Assembly (NCBI GenBank): GCA_963575745.1
Contig: CAUYUJ010016887.1
Span: 92,501-125,000 of the forward strand
Reading direction: 5' to 3'
Length of the DNA: 32,500 nucleotides
Source of the DNA: Prorocentrum cordatum
Lineage: Eukaryota; Sar; Dinophyceae; Prorocentrales; Prorocentraceae
A program made the position numbers and the translations under genes. The notes under the pieces are model-generated. The model was not told the origin of the DNA. It worked only from the letters and a program-made list of their open reading frames with translations, and ran no database searches. Below, one piece after another: positions 16,765 through 27,077 of the stretch (position 1 is the stretch's first letter; each line of letters starts with the position of its first letter).

Positions 16765-16907
16765 AGTCTTAACATGATTGTTGCTGTTGCATTTGCTATT
16801 GTTGTTGCTGCTGCTGTTGTTGCTGCTGTTGTTGCTGTTGTTGCTGTTGCTGGTGTTGCTGGTGCTGGTGATGGTGGTGGTGGTGGTTGTGGTTGTAGTT
16901 GCTGTTG
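16765..16907. repeat. TTG/CTG tract with AGTCTTAA head
   Basis: AGTCTTAACATGATTGTTG begins a 130-bp run of TTG, CTG and GTG triplets. The head matches 15422-15439 except for one inserted base, so both tracts look like tails of the same element family. Confidence 0.8.
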
Positions 16908-16913
16908 AGAAAG

Positions 16914-17385
16914 ACGGGTTGCAGACGCCCCCCGGGGGGAGGGGGGGCGCGCATCGCATCGCATCAGGGGGAGAGGGGCGGTGCACTTGTGAGATTCCGA
17001 TGGGATCCTTGGCCTTCCTGGGAATTTCTGTGGATTCCTGAACATTCCCTGGGATTCCAGGGGGTTTCTACGGATGTGTGCGGATATGTACGACCATGGC
17101 TCTACATCGCCGGTGTCAGCGGCAAGTTTCGAATGAGTCTATGTGTCTTTCTTTCTGCATCTCTCGGGTGCGTTTTAAAACGTCTTCTCCTGGCGGTCCC
17201 AACGTTCCACCTTCCGCAAGAGAGCTTCGGCGACCTGCTCCATTCCGCTTCGCTATGCAGAGATACTGAGGGCCGTGCTCGACCGACCCAAGATTTTTGG
17301 CAGGACCAGTGGGGACCTGGTCTCGTCTGGACGCCGGTGCGGCACAGCCCCGCTGGACCCCCAGAGCGCGGCCCGTGGGGTAGGG
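16914..17385. other. Unrecognised unique stretch
   Basis: Mixed-composition DNA. Short GGGATTCC/GGGATCC-like words repeat near 17000-17065. A plus-strand frame is open across most of it, but I recognise no domain and cannot separate it from chance in GC-rich DNA. Confidence 0.35.
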
Positions 17386-18252
17386 AGGTCCAGATTTGAT
17401 CCGCGGAACGCGTCGTCTCGCTGGATCCCTTCTCCCGATCGCAGGAAGGCGGGGACAGCTGCACTGTTGGCAGCATGAGGTTGGCGACCGGTTGCCCAGG
17501 GGAACGCGGTGCAAATCAGGTCCGCGTAGCCCGGCCCTCCACAGGACCTCCAGGGGGACCTGAAAGTTGAGGGAGTTCTACGATGGGCGGCTCCCAGGGC
17601 AGAAAGGTCTAGATTGGGCCCACGTGCCGCAGCATTCCTCTTGACCTCTCAAGGGACGCGGGAAGGCCGCGACAGCTGTAGTGTTCGTGGCGTCCAGGGG
17701 AGCGAGGCCTGGGTCGGTTCTCAACAGCACGGTGCCTTGCCAGGCCGCCCAGGGGGCTTCAAGAGAGCGACGGACAGCTCCGCTCCCAGATGTGCAGTCC
17801 AGATGGGTCTGCGCAGCGTGGCAAGGCAGCGGCAGCTGCATGGCTGTCAGCATCCGTCCAGGGCAACGAGGGGGGCAGGAGGTAGGAGCGGAGGGGGGAA
17901 CGGGAGGAGCAGCGCGGGCTTGACTGAAGAGGGCCCAGCGGCAAGGAGGGCCGGGACGAGCAGGGCAGGCTGAGACACCGGGGACGCGTCCTCGCGCACA
18001 GCCGCTCCAGGGGTGCAGTGCGAACGCGCCCGCGCAGGGCGTGCGCGCATGTGCTCGGCAGCCGCACGTGTAGCTCCGGCAGCATCCCAACGGGGCACCT
18101 GCATGGCCGCTCAAAGGAGTGCCGGCTGCGGTCCCAGGACGCTGGTCGTGCCTCGAGTGGCGGGTGTGGTGGAGGGAAAACAGAGCGTGCAAAGGCCGAC
18201 GCCCGTCCGCTGGAGCCCGCAGCTGGGTCCTGAAAGTCGCATTGGAGAACAC
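17386..18252. repeat. Diverged tandem units of about 200 bp
   Basis: Anchors AGGTCCAGATTTGAT (17386), AGGTCTAGATTGGG (17605) and CAGTCCAGATGGGTC (17795) begin three units. Each carries a GACAGCTG...GTTGGCAGC-like block about 35-70 bp later (17455, 17671, 17831). A fourth, more altered unit leads into the 18084-18252 block that recurs at 18973-19141. Homology is judged by anchor order. Confidence 0.5.
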
Positions 18253-19141
18253 GGTGGACATATGTCAGAACCGGCTCAGTGCGACGGCGGCGTGTGCATC
18301 AACCCCTACATATTCCGTAAGTCCTACAAACCACCTCGCTTTAGCGAGCTCAGGCTCGGTCTGCGATCGATACAACATGTCCACCGTCTTCATCTTGATG
18401 CTCTTTTGCTTGTTCGCCATATCATGTTCAGTGACATGGTTAATTATATGATTTGGTGGCCACGCCAATCCAGACTGATTTGGTGGCCGCGCCTATGGAC
18501 ACGCCACGGGTCGTTCATCTGCGATTGAAGCAGGGCAACCAGGCTTACCTTCCCTGTTGCAGCAGACGTCACAGCCGCCCAGCCTGGTGGAAACATAGTG
18601 GATGTGGTCAATTGTGCAAGAGAAAAAGTCTGGCATGACGGATTCGGGCTTTGCGTTTGTGGACAGCATGGTCATGGCCGTGGGGACAGTTGTAACATGG
18701 GGGACCCTCAGGAGGGAACGTACGCAGGTCACCATGAACGTCACGGATTTGGCGACCCCATGGGCAATTCGGCAAGCGATGGGGAACGAAGAAGACGCCA
18801 AGGAATATTGGACGAATCAGTGCATTCCGCATGTGCAACGTCGACTACCAGCCCACTCGTCTTTTGCCTCGATGGCCGCAAGGATCATCGCGGAACTGGC
18901 ACGTCTCATTTGTGAGCCAGCGTGGGACAGTAACCGCCCTGTTCTCTCCCGGGGGCGCGTGTGCCTCGAGAGAATGCCCAGAGGAGCCCGCTCTCCATCA
19001 TGGACGCTCAAAGGAGTGCTCGCGGTCCCACGACGTTGATCGTGCCTCGAGAGGCTTTGTGGCGGAAGGAAAACAGAGCGTGCAAAGGACGACTGCCGTC
19101 CGCTGGAGCCCGCAGCTGGATCGCAAACGCCGCATTTGAGA
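18084..19141. repeat. Direct repeat of about 170 bp, copies about 890 bp apart
   Basis: 18084-18252 and 18973-19141 share CTCAAAGGAGTGC, CGTGCCTCGAG, AAAACAGAGCGTGCAAAGG and CCGTCCGCTGGAGCCCGCAG in order, with point differences and small indels. The 18253-18972 interval between them is less GC-rich. It contains two TGATTTGGTGGCC words (18447, 18476) and open frames with no recognised family. Confidence 0.8.
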
Positions 19142-19246
19142 ACACACACAGACACAAGCCATCGTCGACCCCAGGCAAAGATGGGGGAAGACGAACACCT
19201 GGACAACATGAGGAAATATTAGGAATCCTGGCACTTGTGCGCTCAT

Positions 19247-19408
19247 TTATATATACATGTGTATATGTATGCATACATATATATATATATACACATGCAT
19301 ATGTATATATTTATATATGTAAATCTATAGATGTATATATATACATAAATATATATACATATATATGTATGTGCGTGCGTGTGTGTGTGTGTGCGTGTGT
19401 GTGCGTGT
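19247..19408. repeat. AT/GT low-complexity tract
   Basis: Alternating purine-pyrimidine TA and TG dinucleotides with CATG and TGCA words. Such tracts can adopt Z-form or cruciform structure. Confidence 0.95.
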
Positions 19409-19590
19409 CCCTGGGGCCCACTTGCCTTTTCCCCCGTGGGCGGAGGGCGCGCCCGCCCCCCCGCCGCGCAGGAGCTCCTGCAGCTGCACCGCTCCGGCGG
19501 GGAGGCCCCCCCCCGCCCGCCGGGGGCGGCGGCGGGGCGGGCGCTGGCAGCGGCTGCGGCGGCAACGCCGCCCCCAGACCTCTAACGCAG

Positions 19591-19731
19591 TCTCCTCCTC
19601 CTCCTCCTCCTCCTCCTCCTCATCCTCTTCCTCCTCCTCCTTTGCCTCTTTCTCCTCCTCTTCCGCCTCCTCCTCCTCTTCCCCTTCCTCCTCTTCCTTT
19701 CCCCTTCCTTCCTCCTTCCTCCTCCTCCTCC
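19591..19731. repeat. CCT-rich pyrimidine array
   Basis: CCT units with CTT, CCG and TTT interruptions. The preceding 19411-19590 is extremely GC-rich and unrecognised. Confidence 0.95.
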
Positions 19732-19769
19732 GTCACACATAAACTGTTTGCGCTACGCTCGGATGTTTT

Positions 19770-19846
19770 GGATCCGCGCTTTAGGAAGGGGGGTCCATCG
19801 CGGATCCAAGAAATCCGCGTGGAGCGCCAGAAGTTTATGTTTATGG
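19770..19846. mobile_element. FB1 family, second copy (partial)
   Basis: GGATCCGCG, then GGATCCAAGAAATCCGCG and the tail AAGTTTATGTTTATG, match the right arm and tail of the element at 1077-1233. The two GGATCCGCG-type ends still form a short inverted pair. The long internal hairpins are missing. Confidence 0.65.
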
Positions 19847-20799
19847 CGCTTTTCTCGTTATCTAAACACGCAGGCTTCCCGTCGTTTCTGCCTCCGGGAT
19901 CCTTCGCCCCGAGCCCCCGGACCGTCCAACACGATTCAGGATGCAGAGCCCACCTTCTGGGGAGGGGCCGGGACGTTCCGGACCGCGTGTCACAAAACCA
20001 ATACGTCGGATCTTTGGGTTGGCCTCACTGTCGTCAGCTACGTTGGCGGGCTCGGGGCAGAGGTGCGGCGTGTCCTTTCCTTGCCGTTATGGTGTTGCCC
20101 CCGTTCCCCTTGAGGGTCCAGGCTTCTCTCCAGCACCCGGAGCTCGGCGAGGGCTCCAGAATGGTGGCTCCAGGCTCCAGAATGGTGGGCCTTCTTGTGG
20201 TCCAAGCTCGGGCTTGGGCGCCGATTCGGCAAAATGGTAACGACTGTGCATCATCACGGGAGGGGGGGGGAAGGGGGGGGAAGAGGAGGGGAAGGGGTTC
20301 TTCAGAGGGACAGCGCGCTTCGAGTCACGTTGCGACAGAGCTGCTGAATTGCCATGACTGCCATGTCTTCTCGGACGGTGGTCTTGGTGGGCGGCTGGGT
20401 CTTGCACAAATGTGACCGTGTCCCGACCGACAATGTTGTATCATTGACTTGCCTTGCTTCGTTGAGCTTCGCGGTTGGCGAATACGCCACCGCCGCATCT
20501 TGTGAATTGCGAGCGCGTGGCGCATGGCATATTTTTGCGGCTTCGCTCGGGGGGCCGCACCTGAGCGCCATCAGCCGTACCAGACGACTCCCCAAGCAGA
20601 GCCTGCACGAAGGGGCTTTCACGCTGGGTGCTCAAGTTGTTCGAGGGGATGCCCGGGTGCGCGCCGCCAGGTGCCCGCTTCTGGGTGCCTCGTGGGCGCC
20701 CCCCGTGTTCTGGGACGGGTTGGCTGGGATGTCGCTGCGACGGTGCCCGTGCCCGCTCTGGTGCGCCTCGCGGGCGCTCTGTGCGCTCAAGTAGCTTGC
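19847..20799 (+). other. Non-repetitive stretch with an unrecognised open frame
   Basis: One of the longer array-free regions. A plus-strand frame is open from about 20354 to 20794, and a minus-strand frame from about 20622 to 20302 also looks protein-like. Neither has a domain I know, and they overlap, so at most one is real. A short duplication, GGCTCCAGAATGGTGG, lies at about 20153-20189. Gene presence is possible but unproven. Confidence 0.2.
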
Positions 20800-21115
20800 A
20801 GCGCGTAGCACGCACGACACATTGCTCGCACCACATCGCATCAGTGGCTGAGCTACCAGTGCATTGCTCACACCACAGAACTTACCCAACAAAACTTACA
20901 CTACAACTATCACGCAGCTGATCTTGCACCACATCGCCCGCGCACCACGTAGCCTACACAATATAGCCCGCACCGCATATGGCGCACCACTTTATGCAAC
21001 ACAGTTGCCACACCATAGATTACACAGCATATCTCACACAACATGGCTCACAGCCGCAAGCAATCACAACATACATGTCGCCACATTGCTCACACTACAT
21101 TGTCCACATTGCAAG
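20800..21115. repeat. Degenerate 5/10-bp array (GCACCACATC type)
   Basis: Successive units near GCACCACATC, CACACAACAT and TTGCTCACAC stay in a 5- or 10-bp register over about 300 bp. TTGCACCACAT at 20924-20934 matches 3378-3388 beside the other pentamer array. Confidence 0.6.
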
Positions 21116-22660
21116 GCTTCACTGGTTGGGATCCATTCCGGCCTACATGGCTGATTCAAGACATGCGATACAAAAAACATGGTGGCCAACGTGGACGGCG
21201 TCCCGATCACCCATGCGGTCGAGGAAAAAGGATGTGGATGATGTGGGGAAGGGGAGGAGTGGGTGGGCAGCATTGGGAGGATGAGGCGGAGGAGGAGGAG
21301 GTGGGCGGGCGCGGGCGGGCGAGACCGGCCTCCCGGAAGCTGGAGGAGACTGCGAAGCATACAGCGCTGCGGACAAAGGGTGCACAGGCACTTCCTTGCC
21401 CGACAGCCTGTACTGTACCTCCGCTGCCACTCAGCGATGCCACTCCGCATCCGACGAGCGGCCCGGCCACGCTTCCTCGCCTTCCCTCCTCCTCCCCCGC
21501 ACTTCGGACACGGGGCCCCCCGGTGGACCGGGGGGGGCCCGCGCCTCCCGCGCGCGGCGCGCGGCGGGCGCGGCGGCGCGGGCCACGGGACGGCCGATGT
21601 CTCTTGCGGGGCGACCGTTTTCGTATGCATTGCTTTGCCGATCGGCGCGGGCCCTCGGACGCCCCCCCCCTTCCCCCGCCTTCCGCCCCCAGTGGAGTAG
21701 ATCCTGGCTGTTTCGGTTGGCTCCCGTTTCAGGCGGGTGGAGTCTCCTCTTGCCGCAAGTCCTCCAAAGCACGCGCTGCTTCAAACAGACGCATGAAGCA
21801 AGGTCTGGAGACAGACCTCCCCCCTCCTCCCCCCCCCCTTCCAGCCGGCCAATGTCGAAACGCCGAATAAGATAACGCTCACGAGAGAAAGGTGGTGAAC
21901 GGGGAGGAGGTCGTCATGTGGACCAGTTTCGATCTGCACCAGTCCGCGGCCACGGGTAAAGCCTCTGGGGCCCATCAAGAACATTCGACCAATTTTGAGA
22001 TTCTCTCCTCAAGCCTCGCTTCTGCCCTCCCTGGATTGCGTCGGTCGCGACGGCAATGTCGACGTCGACGACGACGGCCACGTCGACGACGAAACGGCGG
22101 CGGCGATGACTGCTGGTCGCGCTCCGCCCGCATTTGGAGCAAAAGGGGATAGTTGACCACGTCGGCCCGCCTGCCGAGTCCCGTCCCTGTCTGTATCCTC
22201 GTGTCCTTGTGGTTGCCCGGGCCCGGATGAGCTCGCCCACGACCTCTCCTGTCATCGCCCTCATCCACGTCATCGGCAGTTGTATGCTTGCTTTCATACC
22301 TACCACAAACTCGAAGCGATGCTGGTTCGCGGACCGCAGCGGACCCTTTCGAGCAACTCGCCGCAGTAGCAGCAGCCGTGCACGCCACTGACCACTAAGC
22401 GTGCGGCCAGACTGTTGCCCCCTAGGCACGGTCGATCCACTTTATCGCCTGTTCCCCGTGGCTGCCTCACAAGGTCCCCCATCATTCTTGTGGGTTTGGG
22501 CATGGTCCCTGATGTCAAACATCATGTCGTGAGCAGGCACCGCAACTGTAAGCTGAAACCGGATCAAGCGAATGATCCCGCTCGTTTTGCCTCTCCGTCG
22601 TACCGCACGGAAGTACGGGCAGCCGCCGTCGCGGCAATGAGATGCTAGAGCGGCCGCGGC
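21116..22660. other. Long stretch without a recognised gene
   Basis: GC-rich to mixed sequence. Short GGA, CCT and GAC patches occur near 21285, 21485 and 22060-22105. Several frames are open on both strands but none resembles a family I know. There is no clear fold-back element. I cannot exclude exons here. Confidence 0.35.
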
Positions 22661-22669
22661 GTGGATGCA

Positions 22670-22960
22670 GCTATGTCGTTCCTTCCTCGTCATTATCGTC
22701 CTCCTCCTTCGCCCCTCTCTCCCTCTAGCTCTCCCCTCATATTTTCTTCTCTACCCTCTTTCCTCCTCCTTCACCCCTTCCTCCCCGTAGCCGCTTCAGC
22801 TCCATATGCAAGTTCACATCCATTCAGCTCCACTTCACCGACCTCACGTCGACCAGCACCCGGGACTCAGACCAATGACGTAATCTCGCCCAACCCGCGC
22901 CGACACCGACACCAAGGATTTTCTGTTCCTCCTCCTCCCCCTCTCCTCCTAACTTTTTAC
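22670..22960. repeat. Degenerate pyrimidine-rich stretch
   Basis: C/T-biased sequence with CTCCTCC patches, more decayed than the other arrays. Confidence 0.6.
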
Positions 22961-23369
22961 ATGTCTCGCATTGCATGAATCCAGACACTTCAGATCCTAG
23001 AGGCCATGGCCTCACCCACCTGGTCTGCTCTAGGCCCGGACGCTGTCCGCAACGGTGGTCGCATCGCATCGTGTCGCACCGCTAGGTCGCAGCAGTCAGA
23101 ACGTTTTTGAAGGTCTGGCAATTCTTTCTCTTCATTGTAGACTTCCATTTCGCACCTCGGTTCTTGCAGTCTCTCGCGCCCTATCCTGGCGCACCAGTGC
23201 CCCGTGGCGCGGCGGCCCCAGCTCGAGTCAGGGCGCGTCAGAGGCGGAGTGGTGATTATAAGCAGAAGCAGTACGCGGCCCTTGGGAAGATCAACATTCT
23301 GGGAGTTGGTGTTGTTCGCATTGCAGCAAATATTTCAAGCGATGTAGCAAACATGCGAGGCAGGAATGA

Positions 23370-23804
23370 GCAGGACATGAAAGGGGCAATCCGAAGCACG
23401 AGGTGCCAGAAACGCTACGTGGTGCTGTCCAAGTCTTTCATGCTGCGGGATCTGACTCAAAGGACAAACTTGGAATTTTGGTCACTACGCAGAAGGAGTT
23501 CGATTGGACGGAGGCTGACATGTCGGATGACGCGCGTCGTGCGCACACCAAGCTCCCGCGAAAGGTGGGTACTGTTGCCAAAAGTGTTCGGCTTGCGTCG
23601 CAGGGCGCCCATCAGCGCAAACATCGTGTCCAGAGTTTCCAGGACCAGCTGTCCGGAGCACGCGTTGCACTACATGAAGCTGAAACTATGGTACGATATG
23701 CAAAGCAGAAAGAGGATGATAAGAAGGATGTTGATGACGCAGGCGCAGCTTCCTGTGTAGATGGGCGGAGTAAAGCTAAGCGTCGTGAGCCACGTGAATC
23801 TTGA
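23370..23804 (+). pseudogene. Coiled-coil fragment, possible retroelement ORF1-like remnant
   Basis: Plus-strand frame open from a stop at 23367 to TGA at 23802-23804, 144 residues with no convincing ATG start. Residues about 84-118 (HRVQSFQDQLSGARVALHEA, then ETMVRYAKQKEDDKK) are predicted by eye to form a coiled coil, followed by a basic tail (KAKRR). Long coiled-coil ORFs often accompany non-LTR retroelements, and this one lies 26 bp upstream of the RNase H frame on the same strand, which suggests a common origin. A competing frame is also open on the same strand, so the phase is not certain. Confidence 0.35.
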
Positions 23805-23829
23805 GTCCGACCTCGGCATGCACGACTAA

Positions 23830-24276
23830 GGCGGTGAGGTTGGGCGGCGAGGTAGGGCGTGCTTAAGACTCTTCAGGGTCTTGGATGACATCGACGGGCC
23901 TGGTGGAACCGAGCAGTCCTCTCCGCTGGCAGAGCTGCTGGCTCTGATATTTGCATTGCAGTATACCCTTGGACTTGCACTCGTTTTCGTTCACGATTGG
24001 CAGGCCATCGAAGGTTCCAGGAAGCCACGGGAAGCCTTGATGAAGTCCGACATGCTGGACCTGTGGGTTCGATTTCGAGATGTCTTCGGAGGTATGCAAG
24101 GTAGCGTGGATTTAAATTTCAGATGGGCCAAGGGCCACCAAACGAGAGCCCCAGCCAACGCCCAGCATTTAACCATATTTGAACAGCTCATGGATGTTGC
24201 AGCTGACGCCTGCGCTGGGGAAGCAGCCCAGCTAGCTGCCGCCCCTCCTGAATTCGCCGCCGCCACACCAAGCTGA
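23830..24276 (+). pseudogene. Type I RNase H domain fragment of a non-LTR retroelement
   Basis: RNase H removes the RNA strand of RNA-DNA hybrids during target-primed retrotransposition. Counting from the Leu codon at 23881, the pattern runs as follows. A GPGGTEQSSPLAELLALIFA block supplies the catalytic Glu (18). A VFVHDWQAIEG strand supplies Asp (39) in place of the usual TDS/TDC context. DLWVRFRDVFG forms the helix, RWAKGH carries the conserved His (86), and VAADACA supplies the last Asp (109). This order matches the family well. The first strand with the DGS catalytic Asp is not found: the frame is closed by a stop at 23827 and no reverse transcriptase precedes it. The fragment is therefore 5'-truncated and very likely inactive. 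The ending TGA at 24276 may be the original stop. Confidence 0.75.
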
Positions 24277-25220
24277 GAAAGTGGGCAGTGTGGTTTCGAG
24301 GAGGCTAGTTTGTATCCCATGTGACGGGTTTACCACCTGACCCCGAGAAAAACAGATATATATATATAGAGAGAGAGAGAGAGAACAACCAAAACAACAA
24401 AATAGAGGGGGAGAGACAAAGCGCGGGCGAGCACTGGGCATGAACAGGTGCGAGCGCAGAGCGCTCACCAGTGTTCAGATTCGTCTTGAGCGCGTGATGT
24501 TCGGAGGTCGTTGCCCAGTGTAAATGGTGTGTAGTATTTGATGTGCCCGTTCCCAGCACCAGGGTGTGTTTTCTGTCTTGGTGGCCTGGCTTTTTGTGCG
24601 GCCGGTAAGCCCTTGCGTGTTGCCCATTCCCCTCGAGGACGGTTGGTTGCCGATGGTCCTGGGGCCGATGACAGTGACCCGTCGTTCCACCCACTTGCCA
24701 CGCAGCGCCATGAGACTCAGGCAAAACCGATTCTCAATGGCGGGCTCTTTTGTGCTAGCCGCGTGTGCGTTGCTGTGAGCAGCATGAGGAGGCGCCGAAC
24801 GCCATGTTAGCAGCCCGCCCGAAAGGGGCTCGGGGCATTGACTCGTGTTGGGCGTGGGCCCCCGCCAGAGGCGGGAGTGGCCAGGCCAGCACTTGGGAGC
24901 AACGGGTCCGCCATAACGCCACATTAATTTTGCTTCCTCCCCGTAGCGCCTCCTCCTCACTACCATCCCTCGGAGTCTTCAGAGGCCCGCTTCGAGTGCA
25001 ACACATGTCCAGCAAGGCGGATATTGTGTCAGTCTCCTCGCCTTCTCACCACCCGCATCCCGTGCTCTACGCGGGCGCGCCATGACCAGACACGTAGGGT
25101 AATCCAGCCGTGGCGGCGAGGACGCCCCAGAATGCGCAACTGAATTCCTCGGTCCTCGATGCCCAACCCTCTGGCCGATCGATCTTCGATGCTTGATCTT
25201 CCTCCCCCCTGTTCTCGGCC
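24277..25220. other. Region downstream of the RNase H remnant; AT/GA microsatellite
   Basis: An (AT)n-(GA)n tract at 24356-24383 may mark the 3' end of the retroelement remnant. Beyond it a minus-strand frame (about 24966-24475) is open over non-repetitive sequence, but no domain is recognised and a plus-strand frame overlaps it. TTCGAT-type words near 25175-25215 foreshadow the 9-bp array. Confidence 0.35.
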
Positions 25221-25224
25221 TTCG

Positions 25225-25415
25225 ATTATGTTTCCTCCTTCTCCTCCTCCCCTTTCTCGATCCCCACCCCCTCCCCGCCGCTTTTCGACCATCGGTCTTT
25301 TCCTCCTCCTCCTCCTCCTCCTCCTCCTCCTCCTCCTCCTCCTCCTCCTCCTCCTCCCCCCTCCTCCTCCCCCTTCCTCGCCTGTCCTTCCTCCCCCCTC
25401 CTCCTCTACCCTCTC
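25225..25415. repeat. Pyrimidine tract with CCT core
   Basis: CCT core at about 25301-25353, flanked by CCCCT-type sequence. Confidence 0.9.
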
Positions 25416-25579
25416 AGACCTTCGACCCGTCGATACCCGCGCGAAGCTTCGCGCGTTGAGGCCGGGTCGCAAAGGCGTCCCTTCCTCCACGGCGGCGGCG
25501 TTGGGTCGGGAAGGGCACCACGCGTCGCGCATTGCGGGGGGCGCCACCGGCGACGTCAGGCGACCTAGGGCCCGTCGTT

Positions 25580-25838
25580 GCCCCTCGACCCGATCCCTCG
25601 ACTTTCTCGACCCATCGATCCTTCGACCTTGATCCCTCGGTTCCTCTTCCCTTCGACCCTTCGACCCCTCTTGGATCCTTCGACTGCTCCATCCTTCGGC
25701 TCCTCGATCCTTCGGCCCCTCGATCCTACGACTCCCCTATTCCCTCGACCCCTCGATCCCTCGACCCCTCGACCCCTCGGCCTCCCCTCGATCCGTGACC
25801 CCTCGATCCTTCGACCCCTCGACCTCGTGACCCCTCGG
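25580..25838. repeat. Degenerate 9-bp array (CCTCGACCC / CCTCGATCC)
   Basis: Units of 9 bp, occasionally 8 or 10, alternate CGACC and CGATC (TCGATCCTTCGACCCCTCGA). About 27 units are visible. Frames stay open because 9 is a multiple of three (RPLDPST-like peptide). There is no independent support for coding. The opposite-strand word set appears at 30355-30445. Confidence 0.85.
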
Positions 25839-26064
25839 ACCATCCCCCACCCCATCCACCCGAGCTCCTCCTCCCAACTCCCGGCCGCTCCCCCCGCCAC
25901 CACAGGCCGCGGAGGCTCCGCCCGAGCGCCCCACGCCGTCCTGGGCTCCCGCGGGCGACGAGGCCCCCCCGCCCGTGGCCGCCCCCGCGCCTGCCCTCTG
26001 CCGCTCGGGGGGGGCAGCCACGAGACGGGGGTCACCTCTCGCGCCCAGGCAGACATGACTTTTC

Positions 26065-26170
26065 TGCTCCTCCTCCTCCTCCTTCTCCTCCTCCTCCTCC
26101 TCCTCCTCCTCCTCCTCCTCCATCTCCTCCTCCTCCTCCTCCTCCTCCTCCTCCTCCTCCTCCTCCTCCT
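26065..26170. repeat. CCT triplet array
   Basis: CCT triplets with single CAT and TTC interruptions. The GC-rich flank 25840-26064 has no recognised gene. Confidence 0.95.
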
Positions 26171-26174
26171 GCAT

Positions 26175-26790
26175 TTACCCCCGTCTCAGGGCCCCTTGCG
26201 GACCCCCGTCCCAGGGCCCCTGGGGGCGGCTGGAGCCGCGCAGGGGGCTCTACGAGGCGGCGCGCCGCTGCCGCCACGCGCCGCGGATGGGCCTCCGCGG
26301 ATGACCTCTCGAGCCCCTCGAGCCCTCAGCGAGTACAGCGCCAGGTGACAGGCGACAGAGGCATGCTGCTTTGGATGGCATGCCTTCGGGGGTCAGCTCA
26401 AAGGGGGGGTCAGCCAGATCTTGCCGGATCTTGCCAGATCCTGCGGAGCCAGGGCTGCATGGACCCGGGCGTGCGTGCAGTATCCTGCAGTATCTTGGGG
26501 AGCTTGACTGACCTGGGTCTGCATTGACCCCTGTCCACAAAAGAAAGTCAGGACGCAAAGCCGGTCCTGTGGAAAGGGTCAGGACTTCCGGAGACTCCAT
26601 ATGACATAAATCAGGTTCGAGCTTTTCGGACTGTCTCGTTGTTTCCCGGCTGTTTTCCGACCTTGAGATGTTTTTCAGCGCTTGTACCGCGTCGAGATCG
26701 CTCCAAATGTGTTCAGGTCGTTCAGACTGGCTGCCAGAGGCCCGAGTTATGGCCGGAAAACCAACGGGGCCAACCACAGAGGGTCAGGGC
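26175..26790. other. Unrecognised stretch with short duplications
   Basis: Small tandem words occur: GATCTTGCCGGATCTTGCC (about 26419) and GCAGTATCCTGCAGTATC (about 26479). Frames are open on both strands without a recognised domain. Confidence 0.35.
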
Positions 26791-26937
26791 GTCGTCGTCG
26801 TCGTCGTCCTCCTCCTCCTCCTCCTCCTCCTCCTCCTCCTCCTCCCCCTCCTCCCCCTTCTACTCCTCCTCCTCCTTCTACTCCTTCTCCTTCTCCTCCT
26901 CCTCCTCATCCTCCGTGGCATCCTCCTCCTGTCCTCC
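26791..26937. repeat. GTC tract passing into a CCT/CTT array
   Basis: A short GTC tract (26791-26807) leads directly into CCT triplets with TAC and TTC interruptions. The same GTC-then-CCT order occurs at 11253-11530. Confidence 0.95.
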
Positions 26938-27077
26938 ACCGCCCCGATCTCCCGGCATCCGCTGCTTCCTGCGTGACCAGGCGAAGTCCTCGTCGCCGCG
27001 TGCTTCAAGGGTTTCTCTCGCGAGGGAGGCGGCGTCCATCGGCCTAGCACTCGAACCGCCAGCTCGGGCGCCCTCCC

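Noticed and set aside
18378-18450. Short hydrophobic peptide starting MSTVFILMLFCLFAISC
   Set aside because: It would be about 21 residues, stops at once, and has no supporting context; a chance hydrophobic run is likely.
18084-19141. Interpreting the two 170-bp direct repeats as LTRs
   Set aside because: No TG...CA ends, primer-binding site, polypurine tract or gag-pol sequence between them, and related units occur in tandem upstream.
19247-19408. AT-rich tract as a promoter or replication origin
   Set aside because: It is simple alternating TA/TG repeat; dinoflagellate promoters are not known to use such tracts and no gene start is nearby.
22783-22806. A second, weaker match to the spliced leader
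   Set aside because: Only about 15 of 20 positions agree and the 3' half is poor; this is within chance for the sequence length.
23107-23760. Longer plus-strand frame overlapping the coiled-coil fragment in another phase
   Set aside because: Its product is a mix of basic and hydrophobic residues without recognisable structure. The coiled-coil phase is more protein-like, though neither is proven.
26614-26626. GGTTCGAGCTT resembling an RNA polymerase III B box or tRNA T-arm
   Set aside because: No matching A box at the right distance and no acceptor stem pairing; not a tRNA or clear SINE head.
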